This document shows positions 1 to 10,021 of a DNA stretch of 15,748 nt, piece by piece. Position 1 is the first letter of the stretch. The number at the start of each line of letters is the position of its first letter. Below the pieces are notes generated by a model. That model made no database searches, was not told the DNA's origin, and worked only from the letters and a program-made list of their open reading frames with translations. The position numbers were made by a program, and so were the translations under genes. The stretch comes from an uncultured Collinsella sp. GTDB taxonomy: Bacteria; Actinomycetota; Coriobacteriia; Coriobacteriales; Coriobacteriaceae. The stretch covers positions 1 through 15,748 of the forward strand of contig CABQXG010000007.1 in NCBI GenBank assembly GCA_902468045.1, in the 5' to 3' direction.

Positions 1-341
1 TTAAAGGCCATGTAGGCGGGGTGGAAGAGCTGCGGCATGATCTTGCAGCCATACTCGTGGACGGCCGCAGCGAGCTTTTCCCAGCCAGGGATAAACGTGT
101 CGTCGTAGCAGCACATGTCACCCGGCAGATAGGTATAGGTAGGCTCGACCGTCACGACCTCGGTGATGATCAGGCCAACGCCGCCCTTGGCACGGGCACG
201 GTAATGATCGACCAAGTCGTCGGTCACATAGCCATGATCGGCCAGGTTCGTGGACACCGGCGGCATAAAGACGCGGTTCTTGACCTCGGTCGTACCGACC
301 TTGATCGGGCTAAAGAGCATCGGATAGGCGGAGGACTCCAT
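1..341 (-). CDS. Old Yellow Enzyme-family NADH:flavin oxidoreductase, N-terminal part
   Basis: The first 113 residues of a protein are visible; the gene continues past the left edge. It begins MESSAYPMLFSPIKVG, then KNRVFMPPVSTNLADHGYVTDD, YRARAKGGVGLIITE and QLFHPAY. This is the N-terminal FMN-binding TIM-barrel pattern of the OYE-like family that includes BaiCD/BaiH bile-acid reductases, 2,4-dienoyl-CoA reductase and 2-enoate reductases. Such enzymes reduce alpha,beta-unsaturated carbonyl compounds using FMN, often with a C-terminal Fe-S and FAD/NADH module; that part is outside the window, so the substrate cannot be told. The ATG at 341 is preceded by AAAGGA about 8 bases upstream. A promoter and inverted repeat lie at 371-422. 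The family call is firm; the substrate is unknown. Confidence 0.85.
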   Translation of the reverse strand, partial: MESSAYPMLFSPIKVGTTEVKNRVFMPPVSTNLADHGYVTDDLVDHYRARAKGGVGLIITEVVTVEPTYTYLPGDMCCYDDTFIPGWEKLAAAVHEYGCKIMPQLFHPAYMAF

Positions 342-370
342 ACAGGGTTCCTTTCGTTTGAGCCGCTCGG

Positions 371-422
371 CGGCAGTTGCTAACGTACTTATCGTATCAG
401 CAACTGCCGTGTCCGCAGTCAA
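371..422 (-). promoter_or_regulatory. Candidate promoter with inverted-repeat operator for the flavin oxidoreductase gene
   Basis: Perfect 11-bp arms (CGGCAGTTGCT at 371-381 and AGCAACTGCCG at 399-409) flank a 17-base AT-rich spacer. On the minus strand a TTGACT hexamer (417-422) lies just upstream and -10-like sequence (GATACGATAAG) falls inside the repeat. The start codon is 30 bases beyond the repeat. This arrangement suits an operator bound by a dimeric repressor over the -10 region. No poly-T follows the repeat on either strand, so a terminator is unlikely. The regulator is unknown. Confidence 0.45.
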
Positions 423-443
423 ACATGCCCAAACGCCGGTCGG

Positions 444-644
444 CTAATGAATACCGCGGCCCAAGTCTTCGGCGATTTTGTCTACGCCCTTAAGTGCGGC
501 GCACGTTTTTTTGTTGGAGCAATGCCCCGTGCAAACGCCACCCTGAGCGCAGTCAGCGCAGGTGCCCTTGCGGTAGATGCGCACGCATACCGCGACAAAC
601 GCAACACCGATAACGACCAGTACAACAATATCGATAGGTGCCAT
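444..644 (-). CDS. FeoB-associated Cys-rich membrane protein
   Basis: A 66-residue protein. Residues about 4-22 form one hydrophobic membrane helix (IDIVVLVVIGVAFVAVCVRIY). A short soluble tail follows with cysteines at 29, 32, 38, 42 and 48 (CADC, VC, GHC, TC) plus Cys20 in the helix. Size, single N-terminal helix and Cys cluster match the small FeoB-associated Cys-rich family encoded next to feoB in Firmicutes and related bacteria. It is thought to take part in ferrous iron uptake at the membrane, perhaps as a metal-binding partner of FeoB; its exact role is not known. The start has a strong GAGGAGG 7-8 bases upstream. It lies 205 bp downstream of feoB, beyond a strong terminator, so it is probably expressed from its own promoter or by read-through. 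I see no convincing terminator after it. Confidence 0.82.
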   Translation of the reverse strand: MAPIDIVVLVVIGVAFVAVCVRIYRKGTCADCAQGGVCTGHCSNKKTCAALKGVDKIAEDLGRGIH

Positions 645-702
645 AGCAAGCCTCCTCTAGTTAGCCATCACTTACTTTACCCCATTCTCCACCTACCAAA
701 AA

Positions 703-778
703 GGGACAGGTTTATTTTGTTCGGTTTTATCTGCGGAAATGTCACATCTCCTAAGATTGGTGCAAGCAAACCTGACCC
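703..778. repeat. Imperfect inverted repeat in the feoB / FeoB-associated spacer
   Basis: GGGACAGGTTT at 703-713 is matched in inverted orientation by AAACCTGACCC at 768-778 (10 of 11 paired, one A/A mismatch) with 54 bases between. The two ends have the look of a small intergenic repeat of the REP/MITE kind. This cannot be confirmed without searching for further copies. Confidence 0.35.
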
Positions 779-789
779 CATTGCACCAA
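757..789. repeat. Perfect 9-bp stem overlapping the feoB terminator T-tract
   Basis: TTGGTGCAA (757-765) and TTGCACCAA (781-789) are exact reverse complements separated by 15 bases. The second arm includes two of the A residues that form the U-tract of the feoB terminator at 788-820 on the minus strand. In the feoB transcript the stem would form just after the terminator if transcription reads through. It may be the core of the surrounding intergenic repeat. Confidence 0.4.
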
Positions 790-820
790 AAAGCCCGAGT
801 GTCGCTGGGACACCCGGGCT
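788..820 (-). terminator. Intrinsic terminator of feoB
   Basis: Read on the minus strand, a 12-bp stem (arms 809-820 and 792-803, all paired with one G-U) and 5-base loop is followed by TTTTT. It begins 29 bases after the feoB stop codon. The one imperfect pair is a G-U wobble only in the minus-strand RNA, which supports that direction. Confidence 0.9.
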
Positions 821-849
821 CATGGAAAGGGGTTGATCCTTATTCGGAC

Positions 850-3177
850 TTAAGCGGAAACTGCGGCGGAAGCAGTGTTGGTCTCGTCCTCGTCGGTCCA
901 AGCGTGCTTGGGCATGGGACGGAAGATCTGGAAGAGCATCGCAACCAGCAGTACGATGGCCACAACCGTCCAAATACCAAACTGGCCAAGGACAAGCAGG
1001 TTGTAGAACTGGTTGATGAACAGGCCGATAACCCAGGCAAAGGCGCACTCGTAGCCGATGGCAATCGCGGTCCACTTGCCGGAGTCCATCTGGTTGCGGA
1101 TGGTACCCATGGCGGCAAAGCACGGAGCGCACAGCAGGTTGAAGGCACCAAAGGCAACGCAAGCGCCCATAGTCGGGAACATGCCGGCGAACGCGGTCCA
1201 CAGGCTCGGGTCGGTCTCGGCGGCGTCGGCAACGGACAGCAGCGAGCCGGCGGTGGCGACGACGTTCTCCTTAGCGACAAGGCCAGAGACGGTCAGTGCG
1301 GTGGCCTGCCAAGTGCTAAAGCCGAGCGGGGCGAAGATCCAGGCAACCAGGTTGCCCAGCATGGCGAGCACGGAGTAGTCCATGAACTCCTCGGGGATGC
1401 CCTCCATGGCAGGCAGGAAGCCAAAGGAACCGTTATAGCTACCGAAGTTGGAGAGGAACCAAACCACGACAGTGGAGGCGAAGATGACCGTGCCGGCCTT
1501 CTTGATAAAGGCCCAGCAGCGCTCCCACACGTGCAGCGCCCAAGAGCGAATCGCCGGGAAGTGGTAGGCAGGAAGCTCCATAACGAACGGCGTCGGGCGA
1601 CCGGCGAAGAGCTTGGTCTTCTTGAGCATGAGGCCCGAGGCGATAACGGCAAAGACACCCAGGAAGTAGAAGAGCGGGCTAATCCACGCGGCGGTGGTGG
1701 AAGAATCGCCGATGATGGAGCCCATGAGCAGGGCGATGATCGGCAGCTTGGCGCCACAGGGAATGAACGTGGTGGTCATGACCGTCATGCGGCGGTCCTT
1801 CTCGTTCTCGATGGTCTTGGTGGCCATGACGCCGGGGACGCCGCAGCCCGAGGACACGAGCATGGGGATAAAGGACTTACCGGACAGGCCAAAGCGGCGG
1901 AACACGCGGTCCATGATGAAGGCGACGCGGGCCATGTAGCCGCAGTCCTCCAGGAAGGACAGCATGACGAACAGCAGGAACATCTGCGGTACAAAGCCGA
2001 AGATGGCACCCAAACCGCCGACGATGCCGTCGCAGACCAGCGAATCGACTAGGCCACCGTCCTCGGTGCCGCCTGCCACGAGGGCATCGTGCACCACGGT
2101 GGTGATGCCGGGGACATAGGGGCCGTACTGCGCCGGGTCGACCGAATCGGCGTTATCGCCCGCAGCCTCGACGGCCGCATCGTAGGCGTCGCGGCCCTGG
2201 CCGAGCACATACCAGCCGTCGGTACCGAAGAGCTGGTCGTTGGTGAAGTCGGTCACCGTGCCGCCCAGGGTGGAAACGGCGATGTAGTACACGCAGAACA
2301 TGATGACCACAAAGATCGGCAGGCCCAGAATACGGTTGGTAACCACGCGGTCGATCTTCTCGGAGGCACTCATCTTTGCCGGAGCCTTGGTCATGCACTC
2401 GTCGATGATGTGGGCAATGACGCCATAGCGCTCACCGGTGATGATGGACTCGGCATCGTCGTCGCAGTCCTGCTCGCACTGGGCGACCAGCTCCTCCACG
2501 CGAGCGGCCTTCTCCTTAGAAAGGTTAATGAGCTTGCAGGCGTCCGCGTCGCGCTCAAACAGCTTGACCGCGTAGTAGCGGCGCTTGTTGGCGGGAACGC
2601 TCGCCGGCAGGTTGTTCTCGATGTGGTCCAGAACGTCCTCGATGGAGGAATCGAACTTGTGCTCCGGCACCTGGCCCTTAGAAGCGGCAGACTTCTTGAC
2701 CTGCTCGAAAAGCTCCTTGATACCCTTGTTCTTAAGGGCCGAGATCATCATGACCGGGCAGCCGAGCTTCTTGGAGAGCTCGTCCGTGTCGATCTTATCG
2801 CCGTTCTTCTCGACCAAGTCGGCCATGTTGAGGGCGACGACTACGGGCAGGCCGGTCTCGATAACCTGAAGCGCCAGGTACAGGTTGCGCTCGAGGTTGG
2901 TGGCATCGACAACCTGGACGACCACATCGGGCTCGCCGCTCATGAGGTAATCGCGCGAGCATTGCTCCTCGGGACTGTAGGGGGAAAGCGAGTAGATGCC
3001 GGGGAGGTCCGTAATGGTAACGTTCTTGTCGCTTAGGAGCTTGGCTTCCTTTTTCTCAACCGTGACGCCGGGCCAGTTGCCAACGTAGCCGTTGGCGCCG
3101 GTGATCAGGTTGAAAAGCGTGGTCTTGCCGCAGTTGGGGTTGCCCGCCAGCGCGACATGGATCTGAGAATCCGCCAT
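850..3177 (-). CDS. feoB: Ferrous iron transport protein B (FeoB)
   Basis: A 775-residue inner-membrane Fe2+ transporter with a cytoplasmic GTPase domain. G-protein motifs are in order: G1 GNPNCGKT (12-19), G2 GVTVE (37-41), G3 DLPG (57-60), G4 NMAD (117-120) and G5 SALK (146-149). A helical spacer runs to about residue 275. The membrane domain shows the two FeoB gate regions, SGCGVPG/FIPCGAKLP (443-479) and FNLLCAPCFAAMG (679-691), with their conserved cysteines. Between the first membrane helix (about 285-302) and the next (about 385-408) lies an acidic loop of roughly 80 residues, much longer than I recall for the E. coli protein. The start ATG has GAAGGA upstream. The two feoA genes precede it and a strong terminator follows. 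A palindrome 70-100 bases before the start may be a metal-regulated operator. Confidence 0.97.
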   Translation of the reverse strand: MADSQIHVALAGNPNCGKTTLFNLITGANGYVGNWPGVTVEKKEAKLLSDKNVTITDLPGIYSLSPYSPEEQCSRDYLMSGEPDVVVQVVDATNLERNLYLALQVIETGLPVVVALNMADLVEKNGDKIDTDELSKKLGCPVMMISALKNKGIKELFEQVKKSAASKGQVPEHKFDSSIEDVLDHIENNLPASVPANKRRYYAVKLFERDADACKLINLSKEKAARVEELVAQCEQDCDDDAESIITGERYGVIAHIIDECMTKAPAKMSASEKIDRVVTNRILGLPIFVVIMFCVYYIAVSTLGGTVTDFTNDQLFGTDGWYVLGQGRDAYDAAVEAAGDNADSVDPAQYGPYVPGITTVVHDALVAGGTEDGGLVDSLVCDGIVGGLGAIFGFVPQMFLLFVMLSFLEDCGYMARVAFIMDRVFRRFGLSGKSFIPMLVSSGCGVPGVMATKTIENEKDRRMTVMTTTFIPCGAKLPIIALLMGSIIGDSSTTAAWISPLFYFLGVFAVIASGLMLKKTKLFAGRPTPFVMELPAYHFPAIRSWALHVWERCWAFIKKAGTVIFASTVVVWFLSNFGSYNGSFGFLPAMEGIPEEFMDYSVLAMLGNLVAWIFAPLGFSTWQATALTVSGLVAKENVVATAGSLLSVADAAETDPSLWTAFAGMFPTMGACVAFGAFNLLCAPCFAAMGTIRNQMDSGKWTAIAIGYECAFAWVIGLFINQFYNLLVLGQFGIWTVVAIVLLVAMLFQIFRPMPKHAWTDEDETNTASAAVSA

Positions 3178-3245
3178 TCAATCCTTCTTCCTTGTGTGCC
3201 TGCGCTGCTTTCTCCGCGCAGGCTGGATAATGTGCTTCAAAGTTG

Positions 3246-3281
3246 CTGCATTAAGTTAGAAATACCTAACTTTACCTGCAG
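3246..3281 (-). promoter_or_regulatory. Palindromic candidate metal-regulator site between feoA and feoB
   Basis: AAGTTAG (3253-3259) and CTAACTT (3266-3272) form a perfect inverted repeat with a 6-base spacer, nested in a wider pair CTGCA (3246-3250) and TGCAG (3277-3281). The TTAG...CTAA core recalls half-sites of DtxR/IdeR-type iron regulators, but the spacing differs from the classic 19-bp IdeR box. It lies in the 123-bp gap before feoB and no poly-T follows, so an operator or RNA hairpin is likelier than a terminator. Confidence 0.4.
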
Positions 3282-3300
3282 AAATACACGCCGCGAGCCC

Positions 3301-3522
3301 TTACTGGACCTCGACGACGGCCGCCTCCTCCTTGCGGATGGAAAGCTCGTAGCCGCGCACGTTGATCTCGACCGGATCACCGAGCGGTGCAACCTTCACG
3401 ACCTTGAACGAAGTGCCCTTGATGAGCCCCAGGTCCATAAGGTGGCGGCGAAGCGCACCCTCACCGTGAAGCTTGACGATGGTGGAGCTCTCGCCCACCT
3501 TAACGTCACCCAACGTCTTCAT
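3301..3522 (-). CDS. feoA: FeoA domain protein (second copy)
   Basis: A 73-residue small cytoplasmic protein with the SH3-like FeoA fold: MKTLGDVKVGESSTIVKLHGEGALRRHLMDLGLIKGTSFKVVKVAPLGDPVEINVRGYELSIRKEEAAVVEV. The LMDLGLIKGT and GDPVEINVRGYELSIRKEEA segments are the typical FeoA signature. FeoA proteins are needed for, or modulate, FeoB-dependent Fe2+ uptake. It begins 39 bases downstream of the first feoA, with an AGGGGG about 9 bases before the ATG. A 123-bp gap with a palindrome separates it from feoB. The two FeoA copies are diverged: this one resembles the classic GDP/ELSIRK type, the other the longer MPLSMVKAGE type. Confidence 0.93.
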   Translation of the reverse strand: MKTLGDVKVGESSTIVKLHGEGALRRHLMDLGLIKGTSFKVVKVAPLGDPVEINVRGYELSIRKEEAAVVEVQ

Positions 3523-3561
3523 CCTCTTGTCCCCCTTTCGGTTTTTATGAAATGCTGCGGA

Positions 3562-3804
3562 CTAACCGACGGTCATGATGTGCATGGCAACCTTGGAATC
3601 GATGCCAAAGCGTGCGCCCAGCACCGTGACGATGATATTGGCACCACTCGAGCTCACCACGTGGATTTCGTTGCCCTCGACAAAGCCAAGGTCCTTGAGG
3701 TGGTGTTTCATGTCCTCATTGCCCTTTACACGAGACACGCGCACGGTTTCGCCCGCTTTTACCATCGAAAGCGGCATTGCCGGCATCTGCGGTCCGCAAG
3801 ACAT
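3562..3804 (-). CDS. feoA: FeoA domain protein (first copy)
   Basis: An 80-residue FeoA-family protein with a short extra N-terminus (MSCGPQMPA), followed by MPLSMVKAGETVRVSRVKGNEDMKHHLKDLGFVEGNEIHVVSSSGANIIVTVLGARFGIDSKVAMHIMTV. The HLKDLGFVEGNEIHVV and DSKVAMHIMTV blocks match FeoA paralogues that commonly occur as the first of two feoA genes in anaerobic Gram-positives. It is probably the first gene of the iron uptake cluster, with AGGAG seven bases before the ATG. A 54-bp interrupted palindrome (3847-3900) lies 43 bases upstream. Confidence 0.92.
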   Translation of the reverse strand: MSCGPQMPAMPLSMVKAGETVRVSRVKGNEDMKHHLKDLGFVEGNEIHVVSSSGANIIVTVLGARFGIDSKVAMHIMTVG

Positions 3805-3846
3805 GAGTGGCTCCTAACGTCAGTTCGTCCTCAACATCGACGCAAT

Positions 3847-3900
3847 AAAAGTTAACCACGTCTATGTTCGCTTTAGTAAACTAACACGTGGTTAACTTTT
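3847..3900 (-). promoter_or_regulatory. Interrupted palindrome upstream of the feo cluster, candidate iron-regulated operator
   Basis: Perfect 15-bp arms (AAAAGTTAACCACGT at 3847-3861; ACGTGGTTAACTTTT at 3886-3900) flank a 24-base spacer. The spacer itself holds a small palindrome, TTAGTaaACTAA (3873-3884). The outer arms contain GTTAAC and the inner site TTAG...CTAA, related to the AAGTTAG...CTAACTT palindrome before feoB. Its position before the first feo gene, and the recurring TTA(G/A)-type half-sites, suggest a DtxR- or Fur-like operator. No U-tract placement suggests a terminator. The regulator class is inferred. Confidence 0.5.
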
Positions 3901-3947
3901 TGGAAAGGGTCCCCATTCAGATTTCGAAAAAGTTTCCTATACGAAAC

Positions 3948-3983
3948 AAAAAGGTGCGGCAAAGAGCTGTCCTTTGCCGCACC
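3948..3983 (-). terminator. Intrinsic terminator of the HPr-like gene
   Basis: Perfect 12-bp stem (arms 3953-3964 and 3972-3983, GGTGCGGCAAAG on the minus strand), 7-base loop, then TTTTTG on the minus strand. It begins 9 bases after the HPr stop codon and insulates the feo cluster from it. Confidence 0.92.
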
Positions 3984-3992
3984 CTGTCATGC

Positions 3993-4241
3993 TTAGAGCG
4001 AGAGATTCCTGATCGACGTAACGCAGGAAGCCTCATCCACGCCCGAAACGCGGAAGATGATGTCCTCGCCGCACTCGCCGTAGAGAGCCATGAGGCCCAT
4101 AACGTCGCGACCGTCGGTATGGCGGTCGCCGATGCTGACCGACACGTCGCTACGATGCTTGGCAATGATGTCATAGAGCAGCGCAACCGGGCGGGCATGC
4201 AGTCCCAACGGATCTTTAATCGTCTTTGTAAACTCGACCAT
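3993..4241 (-). CDS. HPr-like phosphocarrier protein with Asp at position 46
   Basis: An 82-residue cytoplasmic HPr-fold protein: MVEFTKTIKDPLGLHARPVALLYD... The phosphoacceptor His15 sits in GLHARPV at exactly the classic position. HPr passes phosphate from enzyme I to sugar EII components of the PTS. In Gram-positives Ser46 is phosphorylated by HPr kinase to control carbon catabolite repression. Here the aligned segment is GRDVMGLMAL, so Asp46 (codon at 4104-4106) replaces Ser46, a natural phosphomimic. The ATG at 4241 is chosen because GGAGGGG lies just upstream and it puts His at 15; an in-frame ATG at 4265 has no ribosome site. No ptsI gene is adjacent. It could be the main HPr of the cell or a regulatory paralogue. 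Confidence 0.88.
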   Translation of the reverse strand: MVEFTKTIKDPLGLHARPVALLYDIIAKHRSDVSVSIGDRHTDGRDVMGLMALYGECGEDIIFRVSGVDEASCVTSIRNLSL

Positions 4242-4296
4242 GTCCCCTCCCGCGGCATCGCACATTCGGCCGGCAAAACCCAGCCACGTGGTAGCT

Positions 4297-4302
4297 ATTG
4301 TA
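4297..4302 (-). promoter_or_regulatory. Candidate -10 box for the HPr-like gene
   Basis: TACAAT on the minus strand lies 55 bases before the ATG at 4241. I see no good -35 hexamer at 17 bp (only AACTCT), so this is a weak or activated promoter if real. Confidence 0.3.
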
Positions 4303-4334
4303 CCGTTAGATGCTTCTCGAGAGTTCCTCTGAAC

Positions 4335-4564
4335 ACCTCGTGGTCAAAAAGTGGCAAATATGAGTACTGTCATCAATTTAGTAGCAGCAAAATCGAGAGC
4401 AAATTGCCTAATTTGAGCGATTCGAAGAGGTTGAAAGCCGTCAAACGCCTTTTAAAGGGGGTTAGATAAATTGATTTTGAGCCCATTTTCGCTCAGAGCA
4501 GGCCGAAAAATATGACACCTCTTTTGCAACAGTACTCATATTTGGCATTTTTTGACCACGGGGT
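4335..4564. repeat. 230-bp element with ~36-bp terminal inverted repeats (MITE-like)
   Basis: The arm at 4335-4370 and the arm at 4529-4564 are inverted copies: the inner 32 bases (4339-4370 against 4529-4560) agree at 30 of 32 positions, and the outer 4 add one more difference. Both carry GTGGTCAAAAA, then CAAATATGAGTACTGT. The 158-bp interior is richer in A and T than the flanking genes, has no credible ORF, and contains smaller palindromes (CAAATT..AATTTG). There is no transposase, and I could not see a convincing target-site duplication. It fills most of the 422-bp gap between the HPr-like gene and the permease gene. A non-autonomous mobile element or a conserved intergenic structured repeat are both possible. 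Confidence 0.75.
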
Positions 4565-4580
4565 CCAAAACCATGCCCCA

Positions 4581-4616
4581 AAACACAAAAGGAGGGGCCT
4601 CGTAAGGCCCCTCCTT
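4581..4616 (-). terminator. Intrinsic terminator of the permease gene
   Basis: Perfect 12-bp GC-rich stem (4589-4600 with 4605-4616; AAGGAGGGGCCT on the minus strand) with a 4-base loop. On the minus strand it runs into TTTTGTGTTTT. It lies 48 bases after the permease stop codon. Confidence 0.92.
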
Positions 4617-4663
4617 AGGAAAGGGAATCGATCTATTCCAAAGCCGTAGATTAATCCTAGCCG

Positions 4664-6139
<1,476 letters not shown>

Positions 6140-6159
6140 TCATCTGTTAAATGTCATCT

Positions 6160-6194
6160 AAAACCGTCCGAGCTGCAAGTGCAATCGCGGACGG
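6160..6194 (-). terminator. Probable intrinsic terminator between ebgC and the permease gene
   Basis: On the minus strand CCGTCCG (6188-6194) pairs perfectly with CGGACGG (6164-6170) over a 17-base loop and is followed by TTTTAG. The stem is short and the loop long, so it is moderate in strength. It lies 86 bases after the ebgC stop and 32 bases before the permease start, which also allows a role as an attenuator in the permease leader. Confidence 0.45.
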
Positions 6195-6280
6195 CGCACC
6201 TGCTAAGGGGAATGGGGAAAAGGGAGTCAACAAAGCCATCCCCCTTAACGGCGCGAAGCAAACGTCCAAACGGACGAATA

Positions 6281-6736
6281 CTACTTGTTGGGGAAGGAAT
6301 AGCCTTCGACCGTCACGTGCAGTACCACGACGCGGGGATCCGCGGCATCGGCCACGACACGGTAGGCCTCGTCAATTTCGACGACGGCAACGCCGCCGGC
6401 GGGAATCGTCACGGTCTCCCCCGTACCCTCAAAGCGCTCGCGATCATCGATATCGCTGTAGGCGCGCGTACAGGTAAGATCGGCCTTGGAAGCCACCTCG
6501 ACGGTCAGATCGCCGTCGAGCGGGGCGAGCACGGCATGGTAGCGACGGTGACCGACCAGATCGGCAGTAGCCGCCTCGTGGGCGTTCACCCACCAATACA
6601 CCAGCGAGTCGCCGATAGAGTACGCCACATCGTGCTGCAGTTCAGAAACGCCGTCGAGTGCCTGACCGGTACGCATCCACTTCTTGACGGACTTCATCTG
6701 GGCGTCGAAATCGGCACGCGAGTTAAAGACATGCAT
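6281..6736 (-). CDS. ebgC: Beta-galactosidase accessory subunit, EbgC-like (YhcH/YjgK/YiaL family)
   Basis: A 151-residue protein of the DUF386/YhcH cupin-like family. It keeps the features I recall from E. coli EbgC along its length: DVAYSIGDSLVYW, GHRRYHAV, YSDIDDRERFEGTGETVTIP, EIDEAYRVV and the C-terminal VVVLHVTVEGYSFPNK. In E. coli EbgC joins EbgA in the active heteromeric enzyme. The start has GGAGG eight bases upstream, lying within the last codons of ebgA. Only 3 bases separate the ebgA stop from this ATG, so the two are co-transcribed and probably translationally coupled. It is of normal length and looks intact. Confidence 0.93.
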   Translation of the reverse strand: MHVFNSRADFDAQMKSVKKWMRTGQALDGVSELQHDVAYSIGDSLVYWWVNAHEAATADLVGHRRYHAVLAPLDGDLTVEVASKADLTCTRAYSDIDDRERFEGTGETVTIPAGGVAVVEIDEAYRVVADAADPRVVVLHVTVEGYSFPNK

Positions 6737-6739
6737 GAC

Positions 6740-9763
<3,024 letters not shown>

Positions 9764-9781
9764 TCATCGTAGTGCTTCTTT

Positions 9782-9795
9782 GTGCAACCGGTTGT
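9782..9795. promoter_or_regulatory. LacI-family operator 1 (ebgA proximal)
   Basis: GTGCAACCGGTTGT with the perfect 10-bp palindrome CAACCGGTTG (9785-9794). It lies between the -10 box and the ebgA start, where bound repressor would block initiation or early elongation. The same 14 bases occur at two other places within 100 bp. Confidence 0.85.
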
Positions 9796-9799
9796 CCTT

Positions 9800-9829
9800 A
9801 TCTTACGGGCGGTACAAAAATCTGTGCAA
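9800..9829 (-). promoter_or_regulatory. ebgA promoter
   Basis: On the minus strand TTGCAC (9824-9829) is followed after 18 bases by TAAGAT (9800-9805), a fair sigma-70-type match. The -35 box is part of operator 2 and the -10 lies next to operator 1, so a repressor bound at either site would shut it. Confidence 0.65.
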
Positions 9830-9837
9830 CCGGTTGT
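9824..9837. promoter_or_regulatory. LacI-family operator 2 (overlaps the ebgA -35)
   Basis: Second exact copy of GTGCAACCGGTTGT; it shares 16 bases with operator 1. Centre to centre it is 42 bp from operator 1, four turns of B-DNA, so dimers would sit on the same face of the helix. Confidence 0.85.
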
Positions 9838-9868
9838 CCGCCGAACGGTCGATTTTGCCGGATTAACG

Positions 9869-9882
9869 GTGCAACCGGTTGT
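9869..9882. promoter_or_regulatory. LacI-family operator 3 with overlapping second palindrome
   Basis: Third exact copy of GTGCAACCGGTTGT, centred 45 bp from operator 2. Here a further half-site follows, so GGTTGTACAACC (9877-9888) is a second perfect palindrome sharing one half of the operator. The half-site order is CAACC, GGTTG, CAACC. It may bind repressor in two registers or support looping. Confidence 0.8.
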
Positions 9883-9904
9883 ACAACCATGCTACTTATG
9901 TCAC

Positions 9905-9916
9905 CCTAAGCTTAGG
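9905..9916. promoter_or_regulatory. 12-bp perfect palindrome in the ebgA/regulator spacer
   Basis: CCTAAGCTTAGG is a perfect palindrome 23 bp beyond operator 3. It does not resemble the other operators. It may bind a different regulator or be chance. Confidence 0.25.
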
Positions 9917-10021
9917 CACACAGCACAGGGCATCGTTCTTGAGCTCACAGGCAACTGTCGCGCCTACCTATGTCTCGCCCATACATGCCGTGCTCAGTCG
10001 CAGTTTGATTGCAAAACGACA

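Noticed and set aside
739..2052. A 437-codon open frame on the plus strand opposite feoB (and similar frames at 2089-3036)
   Set aside because: It is antisense to feoB, crosses its terminator, and its sequence is compositionally biased (G, E, D, H, R) with no domain.
9782..9882. The three CAACCGGTTG copies as a CRISPR-like array
   Set aside because: The repeats are 14 bp, palindromic and placed around a promoter next to a LacI-type gene; they are operators.
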